Below are positions 8,534 to 17,933 of a stretch of DNA of 64,000 bases, piece by piece. The stretch is from Planctomycetaceae bacterium. GTDB lineage: Bacteria; Planctomycetota; Planctomycetia; Pirellulales; Pirellulaceae. The translations under genes and the position numbers were made by a program. Within the stretch, counting starts at the first letter, position 1, and each line of letters begins with the position of its first letter. The notes under the pieces were generated by a model. It was given only the letters and a program-made list of their open reading frames with translations, was not told where the DNA came from and did not search any database. The stretch covers positions 248,001 through 312,000 of the forward strand of contig JACKHM010000001.1 in the NCBI GenBank assembly GCA_020638995.1, written 5' to 3'.

Positions 8534-9349
8534 TTATCGAGTTTCTGATGGCGTCGCGTTCGTCGACATTGTCGGCGTTACAAGTGAAACTCTCGCTGCC
8601 GTCTTTTTGGCGGCGGGCAGCTTGATTGTAAAACAAGTTCCCTTCCCAACTGTGCTCTCGACGCGGATCTTGCCACGGTGAGCGTCGATAATATCGCGAC
8701 ACGACGACAAACCGAGCCCCGTACCACCCTTGCCAGTTTCATCGGGTCCGACTTTCGTACTGAAGAAGGGATCGAAGATGCGCCGCAACTTTTCCGCTGG
8801 AATCCCTGCTCCGTTATCTCGCACGATGAGATCAACAGTCTGAGCGGACTCGTCGTGTTCGACTTTGATCAGCACTTGCCCCCGTTCCTTAATCGCCTGC
8901 CTGGCGTTAATCAACAAATTCAGCAGCACTTGCTGGATCTGGTTCGCGTTGGCGATGACTTCGGGAACCTTGCCCAGCTGCTTATCGACTTGAATCCGAT
9001 ACTTGTTGAATTCACGCTCCAACAATACCAGCGATTCCTCCACCAAACTGCATAGGTCTGTTGGCTCGAAAGCGTCGCTTCGGTTACGGGCAACGCCGAG
9101 CACCGAATTGGTGATTTTGCTCGCCCGCTGACCGGCTGCAAGAATTTTCTCGAATGCCTTTACGCGTGATGCGTCGTCTTTGTAGCGCAACCCCAATTTC
9201 GCGTAGTTGATGATCGTCATCAGCACATTGTTGAACTCGTGCGTAGTCGTACTAACGAGCTCGCCCAACGCCGTCATCTTTTGCGCTTGAGCGAGTTGCT
9301 GTTTCAGAATCGCAATCTGCTTCTCCAGGTCTGGGGTGGTTTCGCTCAT
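8534..9349 (-). CDS. Sensorless cytosolic histidine kinase
   Basis: From the ATG at 9349 the protein has 271 residues; an upstream TTG at 9370 is an alternative. A short coiled coil (LEKQIAILKQQLAQAQKM) leads straight into an H-box (STTTHEFNNVLMTI, His37). The kinase domain has all its boxes: the N box with LLNLLINARQAI, G1 DNGAGIP, an F box with FDPFFSTK, and G2 GTGLGLS. The HEFNN form resembles NtrB-like kinases. There are no membrane helices, PAS or GAF domain and no adjacent response regulator. It is probably an orphan kinase whose input comes through the coiled coil or a partner protein. Confidence 0.9.
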   Translation of the reverse strand: MSETTPDLEKQIAILKQQLAQAQKMTALGELVSTTTHEFNNVLMTIINYAKLGLRYKDDASRVKAFEKILAAGQRASKITNSVLGVARNRSDAFEPTDLCSLVEESLVLLEREFNKYRIQVDKQLGKVPEVIANANQIQQVLLNLLINARQAIKERGQVLIKVEHDESAQTVDLIVRDNGAGIPAEKLRRIFDPFFSTKVGPDETGKGGTGLGLSSCRDIIDAHRGKIRVESTVGKGTCFTIKLPAAKKTAARVSLVTPTMSTNATPSETR

Positions 9350-9526
9350 ATTTCTCAAGGAAGTTGGCAAAGTGCGAGTTAGGTGAGTCGACGGCGTCGT
9401 GACAGCACATGAACAGTTTCGCTCGCTTACCCGGTCGCGATGTTCTTCCTGTTCTGCGCTACACGAACAACTTAAATCTTTGTGTTGTTATCACTTAGGT
9501 CCTGTTGGGGTATCGTCGATTCGAGC

Positions 9527-9555
9527 TGGGCAACTGTAACTCATCACGATATAAT
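9527..9555 (+). promoter_or_regulatory. Candidate sigma-70-type promoter for the gene at 9605
   Basis: A perfect -10 hexamer TATAAT lies at 9550-9555. A weak -35 match (TGGGCA, four of six) lies at 9527-9532, with a 17-base spacer. Transcription would begin near 9562, leaving a leader of about 43 bases. Confidence 0.45.
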
Positions 9556-9604
9556 CGCAGCTCGTCGTAATCAGCCACGGACTTGGCTAAATGGATAAGC
9601 TGGG

Positions 9605-9865
9605 ATGCACACCGTACAACTACTCGAACAATGTTGTGACGTCGCGAAACTTCTGGGCTATCAGATTCGCCACGAGTGGCTCGGAGGGAGCGGAGGCGGC
9701 GCGTGCGAGTTCGGAGGTCGGAAATGGATCTTTGTCGATCTCGCCCTGAATGCCGATGAGCAACTGGCTCAAGTGACCGATGCGCTGCAACTCGATCCAG
9801 GCCTGCATCTTTGCCGGCTCAACAGTACTTTGGCGAGACATTTCGGTGTCAAGCGAGCGGCGTGA
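9605..9865 (+). CDS. Small conserved-looking protein of unknown function (86 aa)
   Basis: This compact soluble protein reads VAKLLGYQIRHEWLGG, then GGACEFGGRKWIFVDLAL, then a helical EQLAQVTDAL segment. The alternating alpha/beta pattern and the promoter-like TATAAT upstream support a real gene. I do not recognise a characterised family; small proteins of this type occur in planctomycete genomes. It is convergent with the gene at 9895, 29 bases away. The C-terminus is KRAA, another member of the shared tail. Confidence 0.7.
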   Translation: MHTVQLLEQCCDVAKLLGYQIRHEWLGGSGGGACEFGGRKWIFVDLALNADEQLAQVTDALQLDPGLHLCRLNSTLARHFGVKRAA

Positions 9866-9894
9866 GAGTGCTGGGAACTTCAAGTTCGGAAGTT

Positions 9895-10164
9895 TTACCC
9901 AGTGCGATACCAAACACGTACAAATTGGTGCCAATAGCTGGGCATCTCGCCGCTTGTTCCGAGGGCTACATCCGAAGTTCCTTCCTCATAGCGACTCCAG
10001 ATGTTTGGCAGGACAACGGTCTCGACATTTACGATCTTGATCTCGTATTCCTTGATCCACGAGTTAGCAGCGGCGAGCGCCGCCTCAATCGACTCGTATT
10101 CACCGGCCTTGAACAGACGCGGTTCGGATATCATCTTGGGCACAAAATCGCGGAATTGGATCAC
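9895..10164 (-). CDS. Unknown 89-aa protein coupled to nadD
   Basis: The GTG start at 10164 overlaps the nadD stop codon by four bases (GTGA), the arrangement of translational coupling. The protein has a helical segment (YESIEAALAAANSWI) followed by beta-like IKIVNVETVVLPNIWS and an aromatic C-terminus (YWHQFVRVWYRTG). There is no signal peptide or membrane helix. I do not recognise it. Its position suggests it is made together with NadD, but nothing in the sequence ties it to NAD metabolism. Confidence 0.7.
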   Translation of the reverse strand: MIQFRDFVPKMISEPRLFKAGEYESIEAALAAANSWIKEYEIKIVNVETVVLPNIWSRYEEGTSDVALGTSGEMPSYWHQFVRVWYRTG

Positions 10165-10784
10165 GGCAGTTCGCTCCGATACAGTCCGTGCGTTTCGATG
10201 TACTTTTCTACAGCTCGCGGCGTCCGATAACGAATGCTTCGACGCGCAGCAACACGGCGCCGCATTTCAGTGCTGCTTAACTCCACAATTGGCATCTCGA
10301 CTTGGTGTTCACGAATCTCGTCGAGTCGAGCCTGCCCAACAAGGTGGCTAATCACGGAAAAATCCGGTTCAGGCGATCCGGCGCGTCGCACAACCAGGGG
10401 GACGGCCAACTCGCACAACCGATGCGGCTCGCGCCATGTCGGCAGTTCCTTCAGCGAGTCTGCTCCCATAAGAAAGAACAACGAACTTCCCACGTACTGC
10501 TCAGCTAACGCGGCCAGCGTATCAACGGTATAGCTGACTCCCCCGCGGTCAATCTCGATGGTCGATACCGCTAACTGTTCGTGCCCCCCAATGGCAAGCC
10601 GTAACATTTCGATACGATCTCGAGCCGAAGTCATCGTCCGGGATTGCTTATGGGGTGCCACAGCTGCAGGGACGAACAATACCTGATCCAAAGCGCACTG
10701 CTCGCGGCAAGACTCCGCCAGCAGCAAGTGTCCAAAGTGAATCGGATCGAAGGAGCCGCCAAAGACTCCAAGTTTGTTGGTCAT
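10161..10784 (-). CDS. nadD: Nicotinate-nucleotide adenylyltransferase
   Basis: This enzyme adenylates nicotinate mononucleotide to deamido-NAD in NAD biosynthesis. From the ATG at 10784 it has 207 residues and begins MTNKLGVFGGSFDPIHFGH, holding the nucleotidyltransferase GGSFDP and HFGH motifs. APHKQ near residue 42 and the C-terminal SSTEMRRRVA (the SSTxxR motif) complete the family signature. The open frame extends upstream to 10931, but the added residues lie in front of the conserved strand beta-1 and run towards priA. It is divergent from priA and overlaps the downstream 89-aa gene by four bases. Confidence 0.95.
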   Translation of the reverse strand: MTNKLGVFGGSFDPIHFGHLLLAESCREQCALDQVLFVPAAVAPHKQSRTMTSARDRIEMLRLAIGGHEQLAVSTIEIDRGGVSYTVDTLAALAEQYVGSSLFFLMGADSLKELPTWREPHRLCELAVPLVVRRAGSPEPDFSVISHLVGQARLDEIREHQVEMPIVELSSTEMRRRVAARRSIRYRTPRAVEKYIETHGLYRSELP

Positions 10785-10946
10785 TCGCGATCGGGAATAG
10801 GAAGTAGGGATTAGCGAGCGCTCGCTTGTGGAACGGTGTTTGCCATTGGTATGGTAACGGGCGAAGTTCGGAGGGTCGAGAGTCGAGAGCCAATCCTTCG
10901 AGTCCCTGATCCCCCCAATCCGCGACCGCAAATCCCCAGCCGTTCC

Positions 10947-13238
10947 ATGGCCAAGCAGCAGGAACTATTTGACAGCGAACCGGCTCCGTGGGAGCTCGAC
11001 GAAGGCGATGATCGCCTTGTCGCAACCATTGTTCTTCCGGAAGCCCCGTTCGGTCCCTTCGATTACACGGTGCCGGAATCTTTCCGTTCGACGCTCGCGC
11101 CGGGCATGCGCGTTCGAGTGCCGTTGGGTCGAGGTAATCGGACGGTCGTCGGCTATTGCGTTCGCGTCGACAACCGACTTGCCAAGGACCTGGGTTCACA
11201 CCGCCTGAAGGACATCCAATCGCTCGTCGACCACGCACCTCTCTTATCACCTTCGATGTTGCGACTGACCGAGTGGATGTCTGAGTATTACCTTTGTCCG
11301 TGGGGGCAGGTCTTGGAAGCCGTAGTTCCAGCGGGAGTACGTCATCAAGCCGGTACGCGCGAAGTGACTTATCTCAGCGTCCCCACCAGCGTGGCGGCGC
11401 GACTCACGCAGCTTAAGTTGCCTCCTAAACAAGCCCAGGCGCTCCGGATGCTGGCTGCATCAACTCGCCCCCTGACCATCTCCGATTTATCAACCGCGGC
11501 AAAATGTACCGCCGCGCCAATCAAAGAGTTGCAGCGCAAAGGATTGGTACGAGCCGAAACCTGTCGCGAGTTCCGAGTCCAAAACGAAAAAAACTCGCTC
11601 GATCGCGACCAACAACTGAAGTTGAATCGCGAGCAGCAAACAGCTTTGGACAAGACCTTAGATGCGTTGAACTCACAGCGTGCCGAAACGATTTTGATAT
11701 TCGGAGTGACGGGCAGCGGCAAGACGGAAGTCTACATGCAGGCAATTCAGGAAGTTGTCTCCTTCGGTCGACAAGCAATCGTTTTGGTGCCTGAGATCAG
11801 CCTCACACCCCAAACTGTTTCCCGTTTTCGCTCGCGATTCGATCGCGTCGCGGTGCTCCACAGCCACTTAACTAATGTCGAACGCAACGCACAGTGGCGT
11901 GAAATTGCCAGCGGTCGTGTGCAAGTGGTTGTTGGAGCACGGAGCGCGATTTTCGCTCCTACTCCGCATCTTGGCTTAATCGTTATCGATGAAGAACACG
12001 ATTCGTCTTTCAAGCAAGATAGCCTGCCGCGCTATCATGCCCGAGACGTAGCTTTACAGCGAGCCAAGATGGAAAGCGTGCCAGTCGTGCTTGGTTCGGC
12101 GACACCCTCGCTGGAAAGTTGGCACCGCGCGAGGCAGGGCGAATTCCATTTGGTCGAACTTGAAAATCGCATCCTCGATCGACCCTTGCCTCACGTGGGT
12201 ACAATCGACTTGCGGACGGAGTACCAAAGCAGGACTTCACGGGGAGCAATTAGCCGTCCACTGCATCAATCCATGACCGCCGCCTTGAAAGACAAGGGGC
12301 AAATCATTTTGTTATTAAATCGCCGCGGTTTTTCCACCAGCATTCAATGCCCATCTTGTGGCGAAGTCGTGAAGTGCCCGGATTGTGACATCGCGTTGAC
12401 CCATCATCGGGAAGGTGAAAAGGCTGTCTGCCACTACTGCGATCACCAGATCGCCGCACCGCCCATCTGTCCCAATTGTCAATTCGAGGGCATTCGCTAT
12501 GCAGGACTAGGCACTCAGCGACTCGAAGCTGAAGTTCGCGCTCGCTTTGGCGACGCACGTATCCTGCGAATGGACAGCGACACGATGCAAAAACCAGGCA
12601 GCCACGAACAAGCCTTTGCGCGTTTTCGCGCCGGCGAAATCGATATTCTCGTAGGCACTCAGATGATTGCCAAAGGTCTCGATTTTCCGAATGTCACATT
12701 GGTGGGTGTAATAAACGCGGACACGGCATTGCACTTTCCAGATTTCCGCGCCGCAGAACGAACCTTTCAGTTGGTCACTCAGGTTGCAGGTCGCACGGGG
12801 CGTGGTGAACGCGGCGGACACGTGCTGGTCCAGACATTCAGTCCCGAGCATCCCGCAATCGTGGCGGCAACTCGCCACGACTATCGGATGTTCGCCGATC
12901 AAGAACTGCCGATTCGCGAGGAGTACGGCTATCCCCCTGCATCATCGATGATGCGCGGCATTATTCGCGGCCCGAGCGAACGCACGACGGAGAGTTTCGC
13001 GGAACATCTATGCGACGAAATTCAGCGCGGTATCGACGAGCGATGTCCCGACGCACGATTGCTCGGCCCCTCCCCTGCCCCGATCAGTAAGCTGCGTGGC
13101 AAGTTTCGTTTCCATTTCTTATTGTTCGGTCAGGATCTCGACACGCTCCGTTCGATCGTGCGTGAAACAACGGCCAATACCAAGCCGCCGGAGGACGTCC
13201 AGTGGGTGATCGACGTTGATTCGATCGACATGCTGTAG
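10947..13238 (+). CDS. priA: Primosomal helicase PriA
   Basis: PriA is a 3'-5' helicase that reloads the replisome at stalled forks. The 763-residue protein starts at the ATG at 10947 (MAKQQELFD). An N-terminal DNA-binding region is followed by Walker A GVTGSGKTE (253-261) and the DEEH box IDEEHDSSFKQ (about 347). The zinc-binding insert has CPSCGEVVKCPDC from residue 468, then CHYCD and CPNC, eight cysteines in all. Motifs V and VI (GTQMIAKGLDFP; QVAGRTGRG) are present. An upstream in-frame ATG at 10836 would add 37 residues unlike PriA. The divergent nadD start lies 162 bases away. Confidence 0.96.
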   Translation: MAKQQELFDSEPAPWELDEGDDRLVATIVLPEAPFGPFDYTVPESFRSTLAPGMRVRVPLGRGNRTVVGYCVRVDNRLAKDLGSHRLKDIQSLVDHAPLLSPSMLRLTEWMSEYYLCPWGQVLEAVVPAGVRHQAGTREVTYLSVPTSVAARLTQLKLPPKQAQALRMLAASTRPLTISDLSTAAKCTAAPIKELQRKGLVRAETCREFRVQNEKNSLDRDQQLKLNREQQTALDKTLDALNSQRAETILIFGVTGSGKTEVYMQAIQEVVSFGRQAIVLVPEISLTPQTVSRFRSRFDRVAVLHSHLTNVERNAQWREIASGRVQVVVGARSAIFAPTPHLGLIVIDEEHDSSFKQDSLPRYHARDVALQRAKMESVPVVLGSATPSLESWHRARQGEFHLVELENRILDRPLPHVGTIDLRTEYQSRTSRGAISRPLHQSMTAALKDKGQIILLLNRRGFSTSIQCPSCGEVVKCPDCDIALTHHREGEKAVCHYCDHQIAAPPICPNCQFEGIRYAGLGTQRLEAEVRARFGDARILRMDSDTMQKPGSHEQAFARFRAGEIDILVGTQMIAKGLDFPNVTLVGVINADTALHFPDFRAAERTFQLVTQVAGRTGRGERGGHVLVQTFSPEHPAIVAATRHDYRMFADQELPIREEYGYPPASSMMRGIIRGPSERTTESFAEHLCDEIQRGIDERCPDARLLGPSPAPISKLRGKFRFHFLLFGQDLDTLRSIVRETTANTKPPEDVQWVIDVDSIDML

Positions 13239-13333
13239 TGCCACGACTTTAATACCCTGGTTCGAGTTTCTCAAACTACGTAGAATGCCAACGCAAGTTG
13301 TTTTCTAGCATGTAGACCTCGCAAGCCAACCTC

Positions 13334-15118
13334 ATGGGCTATCGCAGTATCAAACGCGCACTCGGCGAAACAAATCTTGAGCGGAAGTGCCGTGTGTTGT
13401 TTGGATTGTGTATCGCAGCTTTAATCGCTGGCACATTTGTTTGGGTTTATTACCAAGCACAAGGCGTCGTACTTCAAGCCACTCGCACCGAGGGACGCAA
13501 TGCCTTGACGAATCAACTTTTGCGTCGTCACTGGGAAACGTGGGTGACTGAATCAAATCCAGGCGAGCGTGAATTCCTCGAAAAGATCCTCGATGATTTC
13601 ACGTATCGCGAGTATCAAACCGAAGTACTCGGCCTCGACTCAATCGAACTGATATCACTGACCTCCACGACCCCGACAGACGAAGTTGAATTGGCTCTAC
13701 TCCGCGAGTTGAAGAAGAGATTTGACGCACGCGATCAGTCCGTCGATGTTCCGGGTGCTAGTTCTGGTGAACTCGGCGAGTTAACCACTTCGCTCAAGGG
13801 CGAAACCTACGAAGAACGACCCCTCCCCGAGAAGAATGAGTATCACTACTACGAACCCGTGTACTGGGGCGCCCGGTGTATACTCTGCCATCAGCCAGCC
13901 ATTACCGGTGCTTCTGCGGCAGGCGATATCAGTAGCGCCTCCGTGCCGGGCCAGCCCTTTCGCGTCGTAAAAGTCGTGATTCCATACGAAGGAACGAAGC
14001 AAGCGCTCCTGAACGCCTGGACGGGGCTAATCGGCGTCGGAATTCTGACGGTTTTTCTAGCGATGATTGCGCTCTACGTCATCGTTCGCTATGTCATTGT
14101 TAAACCATTGAAGCATCTCCGTGACGTCAGCGAAGAAATCAGCCGCGGAAACACCGCGTTACGCGCTGAAATCCACACACACGACGAATTCGAGGAATTA
14201 GCCGACGCATTCAACCGCATGCTCCGTCATATGACCGAGGCTCAAGAGGAGTTGCGCAATGTCAACGCGAACCTCGACCTCAAGGTTGATGAACTAGCTC
14301 AGCTCAATATGCGGTTGTACGACATGAACCGGTTGAAGAGCGACTTTCTGGCAAACATGAGCCACGAACTGCGGACGCCGCTAAATAGCATCATCGGGTT
14401 CTCCGACGTACTGCAGGGAATCGAATCGCTGAACGACAAACAACGCCGTTATGCCCAGAACATACAGAAATCGGGACGCGTCTTGCTGGAGATGATCAAC
14501 GAGGTGCTCGATCTAGCAAAACTCGAAGCCGGCAAGATGGAAGTGAAGCCAAGCGAGTTTCGCTTGGACTTCGTGCTGAGCGCTCAATGCGATATGGTCC
14601 GCTCACTGACGGAGGTGAAAAACATCGACTTGGATTTGATCGTCGACGAGAACGAACCACCGGTTTACCAAGACCAAAGCAAGATACAGCAGATACTCAC
14701 AAATCTGTTATCAAACGCCATCAAGTTCACGCCGGAAGGCGGTCGGATTACGGTCTCAGCTCGTCATTTGCCAGGCGACAAGCTTGAACTCACGGTTGCA
14801 GATACCGGTATTGGAATTGCTGATGAGGACCGCGAAGTCATCTTTGAAAAGTTTCGACAAAGCAGCATGGTGCTCAACAACGACGGCCTGACACGCGAAC
14901 ATTCTGGGACAGGTCTCGGACTGTCGATTGTTCGCGAGTTATGTAAGCTACTCGGCGGCGATATTTCTTTCGAAAGCGAACTCGGACAAGGCAGCACGTT
15001 CAAAACGATATTGCCCTGGAATCTAACCGACAAACCGGCCTTCAGTTCGGAACTCTCCGAGAAACTCGGCGAATTGGTCAAGCCGCACTCGACGGTGCTA
15101 CGTCCGAAGACTGCATAA
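13334..15118 (+). CDS. Membrane histidine kinase with periplasmic CxxCH sensor domain
   Basis: The 594-residue protein has one helix at about 22-40, a periplasmic domain of about 185 residues, a second helix at about 231-255, and a HAMP domain to about 310. A HisKA domain follows (NMSHELRTPLNSIIGF, His344), then an HATPase domain (LLSNAIKFTPEGG, DTGIGI, GTGLGLSIV). The periplasmic part contains RCILCHQ at 181-187, a CxxCH motif as in c-type haem attachment. Periplasmic CxxCH domains of the DUF3365/Tll0287 type are known ahead of HAMP kinases, so redox or gas sensing through haem is a reasonable inference. No response regulator is adjacent. Confidence 0.9.
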   Translation: MGYRSIKRALGETNLERKCRVLFGLCIAALIAGTFVWVYYQAQGVVLQATRTEGRNALTNQLLRRHWETWVTESNPGEREFLEKILDDFTYREYQTEVLGLDSIELISLTSTTPTDEVELALLRELKKRFDARDQSVDVPGASSGELGELTTSLKGETYEERPLPEKNEYHYYEPVYWGARCILCHQPAITGASAAGDISSASVPGQPFRVVKVVIPYEGTKQALLNAWTGLIGVGILTVFLAMIALYVIVRYVIVKPLKHLRDVSEEISRGNTALRAEIHTHDEFEELADAFNRMLRHMTEAQEELRNVNANLDLKVDELAQLNMRLYDMNRLKSDFLANMSHELRTPLNSIIGFSDVLQGIESLNDKQRRYAQNIQKSGRVLLEMINEVLDLAKLEAGKMEVKPSEFRLDFVLSAQCDMVRSLTEVKNIDLDLIVDENEPPVYQDQSKIQQILTNLLSNAIKFTPEGGRITVSARHLPGDKLELTVADTGIGIADEDREVIFEKFRQSSMVLNNDGLTREHSGTGLGLSIVRELCKLLGGDISFESELGQGSTFKTILPWNLTDKPAFSSELSEKLGELVKPHSTVLRPKTA

Positions 15119-15147
15119 AGAGAGGCACGAGTTCGCAAAGCGACTGT

Positions 15148-15227
15148 CCAATATCAAACAAGGAATGTAGAAGGCAGTAGTTGGACGCCATTACCTCAAG
15201 CATTGGACATTCCTTGTTCGATACTGG
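15148..15227. repeat. Inverted repeat between the kinase gene and rnhA
   Basis: Arms at 15148-15168 and 15207-15227 match in 19 of 21 positions and enclose 38 bases. The two mismatches would be G-U pairs in RNA read from the minus strand and A-C mismatches in plus-strand RNA. There is no T-run next to the second arm. Confidence 0.75.
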
Positions 15228-15268
15228 TTATCCCTCTTTCTCTTTCCAAATTTACAACCAGTTCAACT

Positions 15269-15730
15269 ATGACAAAGTCTATTCCTCGTGTTCATCTCTT
15301 CACCGACGGAGGTTGCAGTGGCAATCCAGGCCCCGGCGGTTGGGCATTCATCTTGCGGCATCTTGCTTCTGGCAAAGAGATGGAAGAGTCGGGCGCCGAT
15401 CGAGACTCGACGAATAACGCGATGGAACTGACGGCAGTTGTCCGTGGACTAGCCGCACTCAAGACTCGCTGCCACGTCGAGCTGTTTACTGACAGCGTTT
15501 ATGTGGGGAAGGGACTCACTGAATGGATGCCCAAATGGAAGGCGAATGGGTGGCGACGTCGCGAGGGTCAATCTTGGAAGCCCGTGAAGAACGAACAGCT
15601 CTGGCGCGAGTTGGATCAGTTGGCAGCAAAACACGAACTGGTCTACACAAGAGTCGCTGGCCACAGCGGACATCCCGAGAACGACCGATGCGATGAGCTC
15701 GCGGTCGCGGCCTACCAGAAGTATCTGTGA
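15269..15730 (+). CDS. rnhA: Ribonuclease HI
   Basis: RNase HI cleaves the RNA strand of RNA-DNA hybrids. From the ATG at 15269 it has 153 residues, close to the usual length of about 155. The four catalytic carboxylates are visible: Asp in LFTDGGCSGNPGPGG, Glu in NNAMELTAVV, Asp in LFTDSVYV, and Asp in HPENDRCDELA. The frame is open back to 15203, but that part runs through the right arm of the inverted repeat and would add 22 residues the family lacks. It lies between a histidine kinase and recG with gaps on both sides. Confidence 0.95.
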   Translation: MTKSIPRVHLFTDGGCSGNPGPGGWAFILRHLASGKEMEESGADRDSTNNAMELTAVVRGLAALKTRCHVELFTDSVYVGKGLTEWMPKWKANGWRRREGQSWKPVKNEQLWRELDQLAAKHELVYTRVAGHSGHPENDRCDELAVAAYQKYL

Positions 15731-15839
15731 CGGCGTGGTGCAAAGGTTAGGACTCTTTCGGCCAAGAGAGCTGTCAAATGAGCGGGCGAGTGGGCGAAAG
15801 AGATTTCCGAGCCCGATGTTTCCGCGTTAGAATTTGGAG

Positions 15840-17933
15840 ATGAACACCGCCCCTAACCATTCTCCTGACGAGCAACTGCTCACCCCCATTCAATACCTCA
15901 AGGGCGTCGGGCCCCAGCGCGCGGAATTACTCGAGCGACTCGGATTGCGTCGCGCGATCGATCTTCTCTTCTTCTTCCCTCGCGACTATCAAGACATGAG
16001 TGAGTTGCGGGCGATTCCACAACTCGAAGAGAATGTCCCGATCAGCGTCTGTGGTGTGGTCGACGAAATCGACGAACGGAACACAGGCACGGGCCGATCG
16101 ATGCTGGGAGTGTTGATTCGGCAGGAGACACAGTTCCTTCGTGCGCTTTGGTTTAACCAACCGCACATGAGACAGAAGTTCTCTGTCGGGCAGCGTGTTC
16201 TGCTGTCAGGCAAACCGCGGCTGAACTCGCTACGTTGGGAGATGACACATCCGCGTGTGGAGGTGCTCGCTGCCGGAGAGGACCCGCCGAGCGGACGCAT
16301 CTTGCCAACTTATTCGCTGACGGAGGGACTTACGCAACCTGCGCTGCGGCGGATTGTTGGCGAGAGCGTCGAACGCTTCGCCGAGTTCGTCGAAGAAGTC
16401 TTGCCGGAGTCATTTCTGGCCGAGAAGAATCTTCCCACGATCGCGACTGCTCTGCGGCAGATTCATTCGCCCAGCGACAACGAACAATTGAACCGAGCCC
16501 GTCATCGGTTCATCTACCAGGAGTTGTTGTTCATGCAACTTGCCCTCGGACTGCGTCGCCACAGGTTACAACACGACCAGCGTTCTCCTATCCTCTCCGC
16601 CACAGCCAAGATCGACGCTCGTATCCGCCGCCTGTTTCCGTTTGAATTGACCGCCGACCAACAACTGGCGATCGCTGAGATTTCGCACGACATGCAATGT
16701 GAACACCCGATGAATCGGCTGCTGCAAGGCGATGTTGGCAGCGGCAAGACAGTCGTAGCGGAGTATGCGATGCTGCTGGCGGTAGCCCACAAGCATCAAG
16801 CAGCTCTGATGGCCCCCACCGAGTTGCTCGCGCGGCAACATGTTCGAACACTCGCACGCGATCTACGCGCGAGCCGCGTACGGATTTCCCTGCTGACCGG
16901 ATCGCTTTCGGCCTCGCAGCGGCGAGCGGTATTAGAACAGATCGCTGCCGGCGAGATCGATTTGATCATCGGAACGCACGCCCTCCTCCAGGCGAGCGTA
17001 CAGTTCCAACGACTCGGTCTCGTGATCATTGACGAGCAGCACCGCTTCGGCGTGAATCAACGTGCCGCCCTACGACAAGCCGGGATCGATCCACATTATT
17101 TGGTCATGACCGCAACGCCTATTCCGCGCACAATTTCGATGACACTGTTTGGAGACCTCGATGTCTCGACACTCAAGCAAACGCCTCCGGGACGCCAAGC
17201 GGTCCACACATACTTGGGAGAAGAAGGTCAACGCGAGAAATGGTGGGAGTTCTTTCGGAAAAAGCTGCGTGAGGGTCGGCAAGGGTATGTCATAGCGCCG
17301 CTGATCGATGACTCGAACGACCTCGAAGTCCTCAGCGTCGAATCGGCTTATGAAAACCTGTCCAATGGCGAACTCGAGGCCTTTCGCATTGGTGTGCTTC
17401 ATGGACGGCAGACTACCGACGAGAAGGAAGCCGTCATGCAAGCCTTCAACGACGGCGAACTGCAAGTCTTAGTTGCCACGTCGGTCGTGGAAGTCGGCAT
17501 TGATGTCCCCAATGCCACGCTGATGACCATCGAAGGCGGTCAGCGATTCGGCCTTGCACAGCTTCATCAACTGCGAGGCCGAGTCAGCCGCGGGTCGCAT
17601 CCAGGTTACGTCTGTGTCTACGCGTCGGCCAAATCGGAAGATGCACTCCACCGATTACAAGCGTTCGTTCGGACGAACGATGGCTTCCAACTGGCCGAAT
17701 CGGATTTTCAGATGCGGGGGCCGGGCGATTTGTTCAGCCTGAAGCAACACGGCCTGCCCCCATTTCGCATCGCCGATCTCACGCGAGATGGCGACATCCT
17801 GGAAGAAGCGCGAGCCGACGCTCAACATTTGCTCGGTGCGACGCCAAACTTGGATACCGAGGCCTGGCAACCGGTCAAACAGCGAGTGTTGCTGCGTTAC
17901 GGAAATGCAATGGATTTGGGGGACGTTGGTTGA
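15840..17933 (+). CDS. recG: ATP-dependent DNA helicase RecG
   Basis: RecG remodels stalled forks and Holliday junctions. The 697-residue protein opens with IQYLKGVGPQRAELLERLG, the helical entry to the wedge domain, followed by the OB-fold wedge. Helicase motifs include Walker A QGDVGSGKT near 296, DEQHRFG at about 398, TATPIPRT, and motif VI HQLRGRVSRG. The C-terminal segment FQLAESDFQMRGPGD matches the RecG TRG region. I chose the ATG at 15840 over a TTG at 15834. Its 3' end overlaps the end of the convergent glycosyltransferase gene by 37 bases. Confidence 0.96.
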   Translation: MNTAPNHSPDEQLLTPIQYLKGVGPQRAELLERLGLRRAIDLLFFFPRDYQDMSELRAIPQLEENVPISVCGVVDEIDERNTGTGRSMLGVLIRQETQFLRALWFNQPHMRQKFSVGQRVLLSGKPRLNSLRWEMTHPRVEVLAAGEDPPSGRILPTYSLTEGLTQPALRRIVGESVERFAEFVEEVLPESFLAEKNLPTIATALRQIHSPSDNEQLNRARHRFIYQELLFMQLALGLRRHRLQHDQRSPILSATAKIDARIRRLFPFELTADQQLAIAEISHDMQCEHPMNRLLQGDVGSGKTVVAEYAMLLAVAHKHQAALMAPTELLARQHVRTLARDLRASRVRISLLTGSLSASQRRAVLEQIAAGEIDLIIGTHALLQASVQFQRLGLVIIDEQHRFGVNQRAALRQAGIDPHYLVMTATPIPRTISMTLFGDLDVSTLKQTPPGRQAVHTYLGEEGQREKWWEFFRKKLREGRQGYVIAPLIDDSNDLEVLSVESAYENLSNGELEAFRIGVLHGRQTTDEKEAVMQAFNDGELQVLVATSVVEVGIDVPNATLMTIEGGQRFGLAQLHQLRGRVSRGSHPGYVCVYASAKSEDALHRLQAFVRTNDGFQLAESDFQMRGPGDLFSLKQHGLPPFRIADLTRDGDILEEARADAQHLLGATPNLDTEAWQPVKQRVLLRYGNAMDLGDVG

